NCBI GenBank assembly: GCA_964575185.1 | Contig: CAZNPW010000017.1 | Coordinates: 1-57,353, forward strand | Source: CAZNPW01 sp964575185 | GTDB lineage: Bacteria > Pseudomonadota > Alphaproteobacteria > Rhodobacterales > Rhodobacteraceae | Direction: 5' to 3' | Length of the DNA: 57,353 nucleotides | Part shown: positions 42,136 to 51,971 of the stretch, one piece after another | Position numbering within the stretch: position 1 is the stretch's first letter | Layout: every line of letters begins with the position of its first letter | Translations under genes and position numbers: made by a program | The notes under the pieces: model-generated | Databases searched by the model: none | The model's input: only the letters and a program-made list of their open reading frames with translations | Told to the model about the DNA's origin: nothing

Positions 42136-42375
42136 TCAGCCGGCGGCGAGGCAGATCGTGCGGCCGTTCAGGCTTCTGAGCGGCAGCATGGTCGTCTCGA
42201 CCGGGCCGCGGTGAACATACCAGAAACAGTTGTCTTCGGGCCGAAGCCGGGCCGTCGACAGGTCCTGGCCGGGGGCCACGATGGCCAGAACCTCCGGCGG
42301 AAGCTCGCCGGGCGTCTCGGCCAGGGGGGCCGCGACACAGCCGGCGGTCAGAAGAAGGGCGGTCATCCTGCGCAT
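42136..42375 (-). CDS. Small lipoprotein of unknown function
   Basis: 79 aa. MRRMTALLLTAGCVAAP has a lipobox (LTAGC), and the rest is compact with DNCFWYVHRGPVETTMLPL and NGRTICLA. The two Cys in the mature part could form a disulphide. It is convergent with the L,D-transpeptidase, with 2 bases between the stops. The lipobox and non-random composition support it; no family is recognised. Confidence 0.65.
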   Translation of the reverse strand: MRRMTALLLTAGCVAAPLAETPGELPPEVLAIVAPGQDLSTARLRPEDNCFWYVHRGPVETTMLPLRSLNGRTICLAAG

Positions 42376-42454
42376 GGGTCTTCCTCGTGATTCTGCGCAA
42401 TGATGTGCCGCGCCGGGACCGGCTCTTCAAGAGGGTGCGGTGGAATCCTTTTCT

Positions 42455-43121
<667 letters not shown>

Positions 43122-43129
<8 letters not shown>

Positions 43130-44408
43130 ACCGCAGGGCCTCGACCGGGTTCAGCCGGGCGGCGCGGCGGGCGGGGATGATCGTCACGAGGAAGGCCAGA
43201 CCCAGCGACAGCGTCACCGCCCCGAGGATGTCGCGCAGCCGCAGTTCGGCCGGCAGGAAGTAGATCTGCCGGATCGTCGGGTCCCAGGCCCCGCCGCCGA
43301 CGAGCCAGTTCACGGCGGCGAAGATCGGGTCGATGTAGAGCGCGAAGAGGCTGCCGAGGATCACGCCCGCGACCGTGCCCACCACCCCCGTGAAGGCCCC
43401 GCAGATGAAGAACACGCGCAGGATCGCGCCTTCGGTCAGGCCCATCGTGCGCAGGATGCCGATGTCGCGCCCCTTGTTCTTGACCAGCATGACGAGGCCC
43501 GAGGTGATGTTGAGCGAGGCGATCAGCACCAGGATCGACATGATGATCATCATCACCCGGTCCTCCATCGTCAGGGCGCGCAGGTAGCTGCCGGCGGCCT
43601 GCATCCAGGTCCAGGCATAGCCGGAAGGGACGGCGGCCGCGATCGCGGGGAGCCAGTCGTCGACGCGGTCGGGGTCGGCGACCATCACCTCGATCTCGTC
43701 GAAACGCCCCTCGCGGTTGAAGAAGGCCTGCGCCTCGGCCAGCGGCAGGTAGATGCGCACCCGGTCCATGTCGGGGCGGCCGGCGGTGAAGATGTATTCG
43801 ACCGTGTAGACCTTGACGCGCGGGCTGATGCCCATCGGCGTGCGCGCGCCGTCGGGCGAGATCAGCCGGATGCGGTCGCCGATCCCGACGCCGAGTTGGT
43901 CGGCGAGACCCGATCCGATGGCGATGCCGCCGGGGAAGGCGGACAGGTCGCCGATCGCCCCCGACCCCGCGCCGATGCGCGGGATGGCCGCGAGGTCCTG
44001 CGGCGAAATGCCGTAGACATCGCCCGGGGCCGCCGCGTTGCCGAAGGTCGCGAGCACCTGGCCGCGCACCAGGGGCGCGACGCGGGTGACGCCGGGGATG
44101 GCGGCGAGCGCGGCCAGCGCCGGGTCGCCTTCGGCGAAGCCGCGCTGCGGGCGGCCTGCCGCGTCCCGGCTGTCGAAGGCGTAGACGGTGACATGCGCGT
44201 TCGCCCCGACCATGGTGTCGACGAGTTCGGTGCGGAACCCCGCCCGCACCGACATCACCACGATCAGCGCGAAGACCGCGAGCGTGATGCCGACCAGGCT
44301 GATCCAGGTCATGACGCTGACGCCGCCCTCGGCGCGGCGGGCGCGCAGGTAGCGCCAGGCGATCATCCATTCGTAGCGGGCGAAGGGGCGGCTTGCGGGC
44401 GTGTCCAT
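43122..44408 (-). CDS. lolC: Lipoprotein-releasing ABC transporter permease (LolC/E family)
   Basis: 428 aa. The MacB/FtsX topology is one N-terminal helix (MTWISLVGITLAVFALIVVM), a large periplasmic domain of about 210 residues, and three C-terminal helices (MIIMSILVLIASLNITSGLV onward). It begins FARYEWMIAWRYLRARRAEG, the LolC/E signature. In alphaproteobacteria one LolC/E (sometimes LolF) homodimer often serves, so the C versus E symbol is uncertain. Confidence 0.92.
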
Positions 44409-44497
44409 GGGCCGGGCTTGTCCCCTGCCCCGGCGCGCGGGTCAAGCCAGCCGGGCGACCGCGTCCGTCGCATGTGCGAGAGGGGCCGCCCCCGCGT

Positions 44498-45853
44498 TCA
44501 GCCTGAAGGTGGTGCGCGGCGGCTGACCGTCAGGTGGATGCCGTCCTTCGCCCGCACCGTCAGGTGGGCGACGGGCACGGGCACCCGGCCCGTCGGCGCG
44601 AAGCGGTGGGCGCGGGTGAGGGCGGCGAGCAGGACCACGCCTTCGGCCATGGCGAAGCCCGCGCCGGTGCAGACGCGCGGACCGGCGGAGAAGGGCATGT
44701 AGGCCGCGCGCGCGGAGGCGCGGCCTGCCTCGGTCTGCCATCGGCCGGGGTCGAAGCGGTCCGGGTCGGCCCAGAGCCGCTCGTGCCGGTGCTGGTGCCA
44801 GGGCGACAGGACGACCTGCGCGCCGGGCTTCACCGGCCGGTCGCGGAACGTCTCCTTCCGCAGGTTCTGGCGGACCATCATCGGCACAGGGGGATACAGG
44901 CGCAGCGTCTCGCGGAACACGTCGCGGGTGAACTTCAGGCGCGAGAGGTCGGAAAACGCGGGCGTTTCCGGCAGGGTGGCGGCTTCTTCCGCGACCCGCT
45001 CCTGCGCCTGCGGGTGGGTGGCCAGCAGGTAGAGCGCCCAGGCGAGCGCCGAGGCGGAGGTTTCGTGCCCGGCGAGGAAGAAAATCGCGACCTGGTCGAC
45101 CATCTCCTCCGTGCCGAAGCGGGCGCCGGTCAGCGGGTCGGGGGTCGTCATGATCTTGGTCGCCAGGTCGTCGGGTGCGGTGCCCCGGGCGATGGCCGCG
45201 GCGCGGGCCGCCGTCAGGTCGGTGATGAGCGCGCGGAGGCGGGCGGCGGCGGCCTTCGTCCCGGCCCGGTGAAAGCGGGGAAACCAGCCCGGCAGGGGCA
45301 GGAAGGCCGCGAGGTTGAGGATCGGCTGGCTGCGCTGGTAGGCGCGGAAGGCATGGAACACGTCCTGCGCGACGGGGGCGTCGATCGGCAGGCTGAACAG
45401 CGTGCGGAAGATCACGTCGGCCGCGGCGTGGGAGGTTTGTGCTTCGATTTCAACGGGTCCCGCGGGCATCCGCGCGGCGGCGGCCTGCGCCGCGGCCCAC
45501 ATCGCGGGGAAGGTGTCGCGCAGGCGCCCGCCCTCGAACGCGGGGTCGATGATGCGGCGCTGGCGTTCCCATGTCGCGCCGTTGGTGACGAAGACCGACC
45601 GGCCGAGCAGCGGCCGCAGCCCCTCGCCGATGCGGTCCGACTTGGGGAAATCCTGCGGGCGGTCGTTCAGGACGAGGGCCACGAGCGCGGGGTCGTTGCA
45701 GAGGTAGCTGCGGAAGAAGGGCGTGCGGAACTCGGCCATCCAGGCGCGGTAGAGATGGGCGGGGTGGGCCGACAGGATGTCGGCCCGGAACAGCCGCACG
45801 TAGCGCCAGAGCGACACGCGGTCGGGGCGGGGGAGGGGCTTCGGCGGGATCAT
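44498..45853 (-). CDS. Cytochrome P450
   Basis: 451 aa, soluble bacterial type. The I-helix is FFLAGHETSASALAWALYLL, the K-helix ExxR is in FRETLRLYPPVP, and the heme loop FSAGPRVCTGAGFA carries the axial Cys. It binds heme and needs a ferredoxin or reductase not encoded here. The AGHETSA/ETLRLYPP style resembles P450s of the CYP102/CYP110-like group acting on fatty acids or terpenoids, but the substrate is not readable. The start overlaps the upstream hydrolase stop (ATGA), implying a shared pathway. Confidence 0.93.
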   Translation of the reverse strand: MIPPKPLPRPDRVSLWRYVRLFRADILSAHPAHLYRAWMAEFRTPFFRSYLCNDPALVALVLNDRPQDFPKSDRIGEGLRPLLGRSVFVTNGATWERQRRIIDPAFEGGRLRDTFPAMWAAAQAAAARMPAGPVEIEAQTSHAAADVIFRTLFSLPIDAPVAQDVFHAFRAYQRSQPILNLAAFLPLPGWFPRFHRAGTKAAAARLRALITDLTAARAAAIARGTAPDDLATKIMTTPDPLTGARFGTEEMVDQVAIFFLAGHETSASALAWALYLLATHPQAQERVAEEAATLPETPAFSDLSRLKFTRDVFRETLRLYPPVPMMVRQNLRKETFRDRPVKPGAQVVLSPWHQHRHERLWADPDRFDPGRWQTEAGRASARAAYMPFSAGPRVCTGAGFAMAEGVVLLAALTRAHRFAPTGRVPVPVAHLTVRAKDGIHLTVSRRAPPSG

Positions 45854-47070
45854 GCGGTGGAGGTGAAGCCGCTGAGCGCGCGGGTGATCCGCGTCTTCGA
45901 CGGCGCCCGGTCGCGGTAGCGGACCGCGAGCGGGACGGGGCCCGCGGTGATGCGGAAATAGTCGTAGTCGCCCGGCCGGTCGAAGGCGCAGAGGTACTGG
46001 AAATGCAGGCGGAAGAACCTCCATCGCAGGGCCTTCCAGCGGTCGGGGGACAGGGTCTGCGTGAAGGCGGCGCTGAGGACGAGGGGCCAGCGCTGGCCGG
46101 GCGGGGCCACGCCGCTGACCGCCACCGGATCGCAGAGCGCGAAGGCGCAGCCGTCGCCGGGGGCGGTGACGTCGACCCAGGTGATCGCCTGCTGTTGCGA
46201 CAAAAAGCGAAGATCGGCGCGCAACCGTATGGCGCGAGGCAGAAAACTGACCATGGGCACGACCTGCCCCAGGGTCAGGAAGGCAAGCCGGGTCGGGCGG
46301 TCCGGCAGGCCGTCGCGGACGAGATCGGCGAGGATCGACACCCCCAGATGCGCGCCCGAGGAATGGCCGACGACCAGGACCTCGTCCCGGCCGTCGTCCA
46401 GCGCGGCGCGGATCGTGGCGCGGAAGCTGTCCATGCGGGCCTGCAGATCGGGCGGCGTGGCCCCCAGGGCTTGCGCCGAATAGGCGTAGTCATGCATCAG
46501 GTAGTAGGCGAACACCTTGTGGTCCCACCGCCGGAAGACCCGCAGCGCCGCCCAGGCGGCCAGCGCGCCGACCGGGACGGCGACGGGCCAGGGCAGGCCC
46601 GACAGCGCCGCGATGCCCCAGCCGAGCGCCACGGCGGCGAGGAGCTGCAGCAGCAGGAAGACGATCGGGTAGAGGGCTGCGATCATCGGCCCCTTCCGCA
46701 GGCGCACCAGCCGGAACAGCGCCCCCGAACCGATGTAGGCCCAGGCGGTGCGGACGAGCAGGAGGTAGGTGGCCGCGATGCCCCCGGCCATGCTCGACTT
46801 CACGATGTCGGACCAGACCAGCACCTCGATGTCGGCCCGCGCGGGGGTGCCGTCGATCACCGTCTCGACCCGCCAGCCGAACGGTCCGCCGGCGCGGCGC
46901 AGCGTCAGGTCGTAGCCGGAAATGCGCGCCTGTTCAGCGCCTTCGCGCCGGTAGAGCTCGCGGTAGCGGCGGGGGTGGAAGGGGTCGTAGCCGGGGATGT
47001 AGAAGACGCGGCGCGAGAACGGCCCGACGGCCGGTTCGGCAGCATCCCCTGTCACCTGATCCATCCGCAT
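45850..47070 (-). CDS. Membrane-anchored alpha/beta hydrolase-like protein
   Basis: 406 aa. RRVFYIPGYDPFHPRRYREL near the N-terminus resembles the start of a hydrolase fold. Two or more membrane helices at about 125-185 split the domain (MIAALYPIVFLLLQLLAAVA). The nucleophile elbow VLVVGHSSGAHLGVS (GxSxG) is intact. The catalytic His candidate near the C-terminus is less clear. Possible lipid or ester substrate at the inner membrane. ATG at 47070 is chosen; 47064 is equally possible. It overlaps the P450 gene by 4 bases. Confidence 0.78.
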   Translation of the reverse strand: MRMDQVTGDAAEPAVGPFSRRVFYIPGYDPFHPRRYRELYRREGAEQARISGYDLTLRRAGGPFGWRVETVIDGTPARADIEVLVWSDIVKSSMAGGIAATYLLLVRTAWAYIGSGALFRLVRLRKGPMIAALYPIVFLLLQLLAAVALGWGIAALSGLPWPVAVPVGALAAWAALRVFRRWDHKVFAYYLMHDYAYSAQALGATPPDLQARMDSFRATIRAALDDGRDEVLVVGHSSGAHLGVSILADLVRDGLPDRPTRLAFLTLGQVVPMVSFLPRAIRLRADLRFLSQQQAITWVDVTAPGDGCAFALCDPVAVSGVAPPGQRWPLVLSAAFTQTLSPDRWKALRWRFFRLHFQYLCAFDRPGDYDYFRITAGPVPLAVRYRDRAPSKTRITRALSGFTSTA

Positions 47071-47116
47071 CGGTCCCACCCTGCCACGGGTTTGCGGCAA
47101 AAGGATGGGGAAAACG

Positions 47117-47875
47117 TCACCCGACGAGGCCGAGCGTGGGGAACGTCTCGAGCAGCCAGAAGGCGAAGGCGGAAAAGGCGCCGGTCAGCATGGCGGTGCC
47201 GACGATGACCAGAAGCGCCCCCATCGCGCGTTCGATCCACTTCATGTGCCGCTTGAGCCGGTTCATCAGACCCATTGATCTTTCGATGAAAACGGCGGAA
47301 AGCAGGAAAGGTATCCCGAGCCCGAGCGCATAGACGCCCAGGAGCGACGTGCCGCGCGCCACGCTCGCCTCCTGCGCCGCCAGCGACAGGATCGCGCCGA
47401 GCTGCGGCCCGATGCAGGGCGTCCAGCCGAAGGCGAAGGCGAGGCCGAGGACGTAGGCGCCGAAGGCCGAGCCGCCCTGGCTGCCCGCGTCCATCCGCGC
47501 CTCGCGGTCGAGGATCGGGATGCGGAGGATGCCGAGAAAATGCAGTCCGAACAGGATGATGACGAGGCCGCTCAGGCGCATGAACCACTCGGCGTTCTGC
47601 AGGAAGAAGCGGCCGAAGATGCTGGCCGTGAAGCCGAGAAGGAGGAAGATGGTGGACAGGCCGAGCACGAAGAAGACCGCGGGCAGGATGATCCGGCGGC
47701 GGGCCGCGCCCTGCATCTCGGGCATCGAGATGCCGCCCATGTAGGCCAGGTAGGGCGGCACGACGGGCAGCACGCAGGGGCTGAGGAACGACAGCATGCC
47801 GGCCAGAAGGGCGACGGCCATGGCGGGCAGGAGGCCCGCGTCGATGATGTCGATCCCGAACATGGGAAGCTGCAT
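47117..47875 (-). CDS. ccdA: Cytochrome c biogenesis protein CcdA (thiol-disulphide transmembrane transporter)
   Basis: 252 aa with six membrane helices. It has the two redox Cys segments of the DsbD/CcdA family: LSFLSPCVLPVVPPYLAYMG (Cys34) and FAFGWTPCIGPQLGAIL (Cys154). It carries electrons from cytoplasmic thioredoxin across the membrane to reduce periplasmic proteins for cytochrome c maturation. The start is the ATG of MQLPMFGIDI; the frame remains open to 47947 without a convincing start. It is divergent from tusA with a GTCTTCC array between them. Confidence 0.93.
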   Translation of the reverse strand: MQLPMFGIDIIDAGLLPAMAVALLAGMLSFLSPCVLPVVPPYLAYMGGISMPEMQGAARRRIILPAVFFVLGLSTIFLLLGFTASIFGRFFLQNAEWFMRLSGLVIILFGLHFLGILRIPILDREARMDAGSQGGSAFGAYVLGLAFAFGWTPCIGPQLGAILSLAAQEASVARGTSLLGVYALGLGIPFLLSAVFIERSMGLMNRLKRHMKWIERAMGALLVIVGTAMLTGAFSAFAFWLLETFPTLGLVG

Positions 47876-48005
47876 ATCGCGGATCGCGGGGTTCGTCACG
47901 GGTGGCCGGGTCACAAGGGTGTTGCGCGGATGGCGCGTGCTGCGCACGGCGGTGCCGACGGGGCGGAAACGGGGGGCAAGGCGCGGGAAAGGCTGGGAAA
48001 CGCGT

Positions 48006-48044
48006 GTCTTCCGGGCGTCTTCCGCGCGTCTTCCGCGCGTCTTC
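48006..48044 (-). repeat. GTCTTCC array with 11-bp period
   Basis: GTCTTC occurs at 48006, 48017, 48028 and 48039, each 11 bases apart; two adjacent units, GTCTTCCGCGC, are identical. On the minus strand this is GGAAGAC, the same word as the array at 17470-17519. The last unit lies 40 bases upstream of tusA and the array is 131 bases upstream of ccdA. Confidence 0.75.
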
Positions 48045-48083
48045 CGTTTTGCCCTCTTGGATGCGCCGTGCTAGGGGCCGGGC

Positions 48084-48329
48084 ATGGACCGCGAGATCGA
48101 CTGCACGCACCTGCTGTGCCCCCTGCCCGTGCTGCGGGCGCGCAAGGCGCTGGCGGGGATGGCCCCCGGCGCGGTGCTGGCGGTGATCGCGACCGACGCG
48201 ATGGCGGCGGTGGACCTGCCGCATTTCTGCGCGCAGGCGGGGCATGCCTACCTCGGGGCACAGGCCGAGGGTGCGGCGCTGCGGCACCTGATCCGCCGCG
48301 GGCCCCTTGCGGGCGGGGCCGGGGGCTGA
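48084..48329 (+). CDS. tusA: TusA/SirA-family sulphur carrier protein
   Basis: 81 aa, normal size. DCTHLLCPLPVLRARKAL has the CPxP motif with Cys12 as persulphide carrier; the fold ends with a Gly-rich tail. TusA-type proteins relay sulphur from cysteine desulphurase to tRNA thiolation or other pathways; paralogues serve molybdenum cofactor or oxidation systems. It is divergent from ccdA, another thiol-linked gene. Confidence 0.88.
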   Translation: MDREIDCTHLLCPLPVLRARKALAGMAPGAVLAVIATDAMAAVDLPHFCAQAGHAYLGAQAEGAALRHLIRRGPLAGGAGG

Positions 48330-48390
48330 TCGGCTGGCGGCGACGGAGACGGGCGATGATTCTGGGCGTTCCTGCGGCTGGGGTGGGCGG

Positions 48391-49833
48391 ATGATCGGCG
48401 ATCTCGGCGCGGCGGATGCCACTGCGCTTGCGCGGCTGGTGGCGCGGGGCGAGGTGTCGCCCGGGGAGCTTCTCGATGCGGCGCTTTCGGCGGTGGAGGC
48501 CTGGAACCCGCGGCTGAACGCGGTGGTGCTGCTGCAGGAGGCGGTGGCGCGGCGGGCCATCGCGGCGGGGCTGCCGCGCGGGCCGTTCCGGGGGGTTCCG
48601 TTCCTGCTGAAGGACCTGGGCGCGGAGGCGCGGGACTTCCCCAGCCACATGGGGAGCCGGCTGACCCGCGACACCGTCTGGGCCCGCGACAGCGCGATCT
48701 TCGCGCGGATGCAGGCGACGGGGGTGGTGACCTTCGGGCGGACGACCGCGCCCGAGGGCGGGATCGGGGCCGCGACCGAGGCGGCGGTCTACGGCGGGCC
48801 GACGCGGAACCCGTGGAGCCTGGAGCATACGCCCGGCGGGTCATCCGGCGGGGCGGGGGCGGCGGTGGCGGCCGGGATCGTGGCCATGGCGCACGGGTCG
48901 GACGGGGGCGGGTCGGTGCGGATTCCGGCGTCGAACTGCGGGCTCTTCGGGATGAAGCCGACGCGCGGGCGGCTGCCCGACGGGCCCTATGCGGGCGAGG
49001 GCTGGGCGGGGATGGCGATCGACGGGTTCCTGACGCGCAGCGTCCGGGATACCGCGGTGTTCCTGGACGCCTGTCACGGGGCGGACCTCGGCGCGCCCTA
49101 CCATGCGCCGCCCTTGCGGGCGAGCCACGCCGACGCGATCAGCCGCCCGCCGCGGCGGCTGCGGGTGGGGCTGATCGAGGGGACCTTCACCGGCGAGCCG
49201 ATCCACCCGGAGGTGGCGGCGGCGGTCACGGCGGCGGCGCGGCTGCTCGAGGGGCTGGGGCATCATGTCGCGCCGGTCAGGGCGACGGCCGACGTGCCGA
49301 TGATGATGCGCGCCTGGACCGACATCGTGGCGGTGGGCACGGCCTTGTCCATCGCCGCCGGGACCGGGGGGCGCGCCCCGACGGCGGAGGAGGTGGAGGG
49401 CGTCGGGCGCGGGGCCTTCGCCCATGCGGCGACGCTGCACCCGACGCGCTACCTGCAGGCGGTGGGGCAGATCCACGCCTTCGGCCGGCAGATGGCGGCG
49501 GTGTTCGACCCGGAGGAGGGCGGGGGGATCGACATCCTTCTGTCGGCGACGCTGGCCGAGCCGCCGGCGCGCGTCGGGCGGTTCGGGCACGGAACGACCG
49601 ACTACGTCGCCTACCGGACGGGGCCGGAGGGGATCTTCGCCCATTCCCCCTTCTGCGCGGTGTTCAACGCCTCCGGCCAGCCCGCGGCGAGCCTGCCGCT
49701 GGGGTGGAGCGGGGACGGGTTGCCGATCGGCGTCCACCTCGCGGCGCGGTTCGGGGATGACGAGACGCTGATTGCGCTGTGTGCCGAGGTCGAGCGGGCG
49801 GCGTCCTGGGGGCACCGGCGGCCCGCTTTCTGA
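48391..49833 (+). CDS. Amidase-signature family hydrolase (first of two)
   Basis: 480 aa. Ser-Ser-Lys triad: Lys74 (GVPFLLKDLG), Ser151 (TPGGSSGGAGAAVAAGI) and Ser175 (GSDGGGSVRIPAS), with the family spacing of 24. It hydrolyses a carboxamide or amide bond; candidates include aryl amides, 6-aminohexanoate dimers or conjugates. The substrate is unknown. ATG follows GGGTGGGCGG. The polyamine-type ABC operon starts 187 bases downstream with repeat copy F between. Confidence 0.9.
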   Translation: MIGDLGAADATALARLVARGEVSPGELLDAALSAVEAWNPRLNAVVLLQEAVARRAIAAGLPRGPFRGVPFLLKDLGAEARDFPSHMGSRLTRDTVWARDSAIFARMQATGVVTFGRTTAPEGGIGAATEAAVYGGPTRNPWSLEHTPGGSSGGAGAAVAAGIVAMAHGSDGGGSVRIPASNCGLFGMKPTRGRLPDGPYAGEGWAGMAIDGFLTRSVRDTAVFLDACHGADLGAPYHAPPLRASHADAISRPPRRLRVGLIEGTFTGEPIHPEVAAAVTAAARLLEGLGHHVAPVRATADVPMMMRAWTDIVAVGTALSIAAGTGGRAPTAEEVEGVGRGAFAHAATLHPTRYLQAVGQIHAFGRQMAAVFDPEEGGGIDILLSATLAEPPARVGRFGHGTTDYVAYRTGPEGIFAHSPFCAVFNASGQPAASLPLGWSGDGLPIGVHLAARFGDDETLIALCAEVERAASWGHRRPAF

Positions 49834-49837
49834 TCTG

Positions 49838-49885
49838 CATTCATCTTCCCTTAAATATCCCGGGGGCGCGGGGGCTGGCCCCCGC
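49838..49885 (-). repeat. Intergenic ATATTT repeat, copy F (subfamily II)
   Basis: Minus strand: GCGGGGG-CCAG-CCCCCGC (49885-49868), then GCCCCCGGGATATTTAAGGG and AAGATGAATGCAG. It is almost the same as copy B. It lies downstream of the first amidase with its tail toward that gene's stop. Confidence 0.75.
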
Positions 49886-50019
49886 TCCTGCCCGTGACGC
49901 GCGGGCAAGCTTCGGGCATCGGCGCGATCCTTCCACAGCACGGGCCAGCTTTCGCTTGCAATCGGCCCCCCGGTCGGTTCGGATATGATCAAACGGGCGC
50001 GAGACCCTTGGGAGAGATG

Positions 50020-51078
50020 ATGGCCCCGGCCCCTGCCCCCGCCGTGTCGGCGCGCGAGATCGTCAAGACCTTCGGCCAGGGGGCGGCGGCGGTGCAGGCG
50101 CTCGACCGCGTGTCGGTCGACATCGCGGGGGGCGAGTTCTTCACGCTCCTCGGCCCGTCGGGCTGCGGCAAGACCACGCTTCTGCGGATGATCGCGGGGT
50201 TCGAGGCGCCGACGGCGGGGACGATCTGGCTCGACGGGGCCGACATCACCGGGCTGCCGCCGAACCGGCGGCCGGTGAACACGGTGTTCCAGTCCTATGC
50301 GCTGTTCCCGCACCTGACGGTGGCCGAGAACGTGGGCTTCGGGCTGGTCATGCAGGGGCGCCCGAAGGCCGAGGTGGCCGAGGTGACGGGGCGGATGCTG
50401 GCGCTCGTGAAGCTCGACGCGATGGCGGGGCGGAAGATGTCGCAGCTGTCGGGCGGGCAGCAGCAGCGGGTGGCGCTGGCGCGCGCGCTCGCGCCCCGGC
50501 CGAAGGTGCTGCTTCTGGACGAGAGCCTGAGCGCGCTCGACCAGAAGCTGCGCAAGGAGATGCAGACCGAGCTGAAGCGGCTGCAGCGCGAGACCGGGAT
50601 CACCTTCGTCTTCGTCACGCACGACCAGGAGGAGGCGCTGACGATGAGCGACCGCATCGCGGTGATGAACGCGGGGCGCATCCTGCAGATCGGCACGCCC
50701 CAGGACATCTACCAGCGCCCGGCCGACCGCTTCGTGGCCGGGTTCATCGGCGAGACGAACTTCCTGGACGGGCAGGCGGTGGCGGGGGGCGTGCGGCTTT
50801 CCTGCGGCGAGACGGTCGCGGTGGCGGCGGGGCGGGCGGGGCCGGTGACGCTGGCGGTGCGGCCCGAGCATGTACGGCTGGCCGACGAGGGGCTGGCCGC
50901 CACGATCGCGAACCTGGTCTATTTCGGCACCGACACGCACGCGCATTGCGCGCTGTCGGACGGCACCCCGGTCGTCGCGCGCGTCCCTGCCCGGCCCGAC
51001 GGCGCGGCGCAGATGGCGGTGGGGGACCGCGTGCGGCTGGCCTTCGCGCCGGGGGCGGTGCAGGTGCTGGCGGCATGA
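50020..51078 (+). CDS. potA: Spermidine/putrescine-type ABC transporter ATP-binding protein
   Basis: 352 aa. Walker A GPSGCGKTT, Q-loop QSYALFPHL, signature LSGGQQQR, Walker B VLLLDESLSALD (Ser in place of the usual Pro) and a C-terminal TOBE domain (VRPEHVRLAD). The PotA/PotG class is indicated by NRRPVNTVFQSYALFPHLTV. ATG at 50020 is preferred over 50017 for spacing to GGAG. First gene of a four-gene importer. Confidence 0.9.
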   Translation: MAPAPAPAVSAREIVKTFGQGAAAVQALDRVSVDIAGGEFFTLLGPSGCGKTTLLRMIAGFEAPTAGTIWLDGADITGLPPNRRPVNTVFQSYALFPHLTVAENVGFGLVMQGRPKAEVAEVTGRMLALVKLDAMAGRKMSQLSGGQQQRVALARALAPRPKVLLLDESLSALDQKLRKEMQTELKRLQRETGITFVFVTHDQEEALTMSDRIAVMNAGRILQIGTPQDIYQRPADRFVAGFIGETNFLDGQAVAGGVRLSCGETVAVAAGRAGPVTLAVRPEHVRLADEGLAATIANLVYFGTDTHAHCALSDGTPVVARVPARPDGAAQMAVGDRVRLAFAPGAVQVLAA

Positions 51079-51971
51079 GCGGGGCGCGCGAGGAGGCGCG
51101 GGCGGGGTGGCTTCTGTCGACGCCCGCGCTGGTCTTGCTGTTCTTCGCGGCATTCGGCCCGCTGCTGGTCGTCTTCGTCTACAGCTTCATGACGGCGGGG
51201 CGGTTCGGCGGGGTGGAACTGCCCTTCACCGGCGAGGGCTGGTTCCAGGTCTTCTTCGCGCGCGACATCTTCGACGGGACCGTGAGCCTGGCCGAGGCGC
51301 ACCTGGCGATCTTCTGGCGGTCGATCTGGCTTGCGTTCCTGACCACGGTCATCACGCTGGCGGTCGGGTTCCCGACCGCCTGGTTCATCGCCACGCGCCC
51401 GCCGGCGAACCGCGCGGGTTGGCTGTTCCTGATCACGATCCCGTTCTGGACGAACCTCCTGATCCGCACCTTCGCGATCAACGAGGTGATCCGCAACGAC
51501 GGGGTGCTGAACACCGCGCTGCTCGCGCTGGGGGTGATCGAGGCGCCCTTGCGGATCATCTACACCGACACCGCGGTGCTGATCGGCATGGCCTACGTCT
51601 ACCTGCCGCTGATGGTGCTGCCGCTGTTCGCCGCGATCGACCGCTTCGACATGCGGCTTCTGGAGGCGGCCCATGACCTGTATGCGAGCCGCGCGCAGGT
51701 GCTGCGGCGGGTGATCGTGCCGCTGGTCAGGCCGGGGATCGTGGCCGGGTCGATCCTGGTCTTCGTGCCGTCGCTCGGCGCCTATGTCACGCCGCGGATC
51801 CTCGGCGGGGGCAAGAACATGATGATCGGCAACTTCATCGAGCTGCAGTTCCTGCAGGGGCGCAACTGGCCGCTGGGCGCGGCGCTGTCGATGCTGCTGC
51901 TGGTCGTGGTGATGGTGGCGATGCTGGTCTACGTGCGCGCGGCGACGCGGGGGGATGCGCGGCATGGCTAG
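51075..51971 (+). CDS. potB: Spermidine/putrescine-type ABC transporter permease (PotB/PotH type)
   Basis: 298 aa, six membrane helices. EAA loop EAAHDLYASRAQVLRRVIVP, and the PotB-type NLLIRTFAINEVIRNDGVLN. It starts in a 4-base overlap with potA (ATGA). It pairs with the next gene to form the channel. Confidence 0.92.
   Translation: MSGAREEARAGWLLSTPALVLLFFAAFGPLLVVFVYSFMTAGRFGGVELPFTGEGWFQVFFARDIFDGTVSLAEAHLAIFWRSIWLAFLTTVITLAVGFPTAWFIATRPPANRAGWLFLITIPFWTNLLIRTFAINEVIRNDGVLNTALLALGVIEAPLRIIYTDTAVLIGMAYVYLPLMVLPLFAAIDRFDMRLLEAAHDLYASRAQVLRRVIVPLVRPGIVAGSILVFVPSLGAYVTPRILGGGKNMMIGNFIELQFLQGRNWPLGAALSMLLLVVVMVAMLVYVRAATRGDARHG

Noticed and set aside
48006..48044. GTCTTCC array considered as a CRISPR or coding tandem repeat
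   Set aside because: The unit is 11 bases with no unique spacers, and the array lies outside any credible coding frame.
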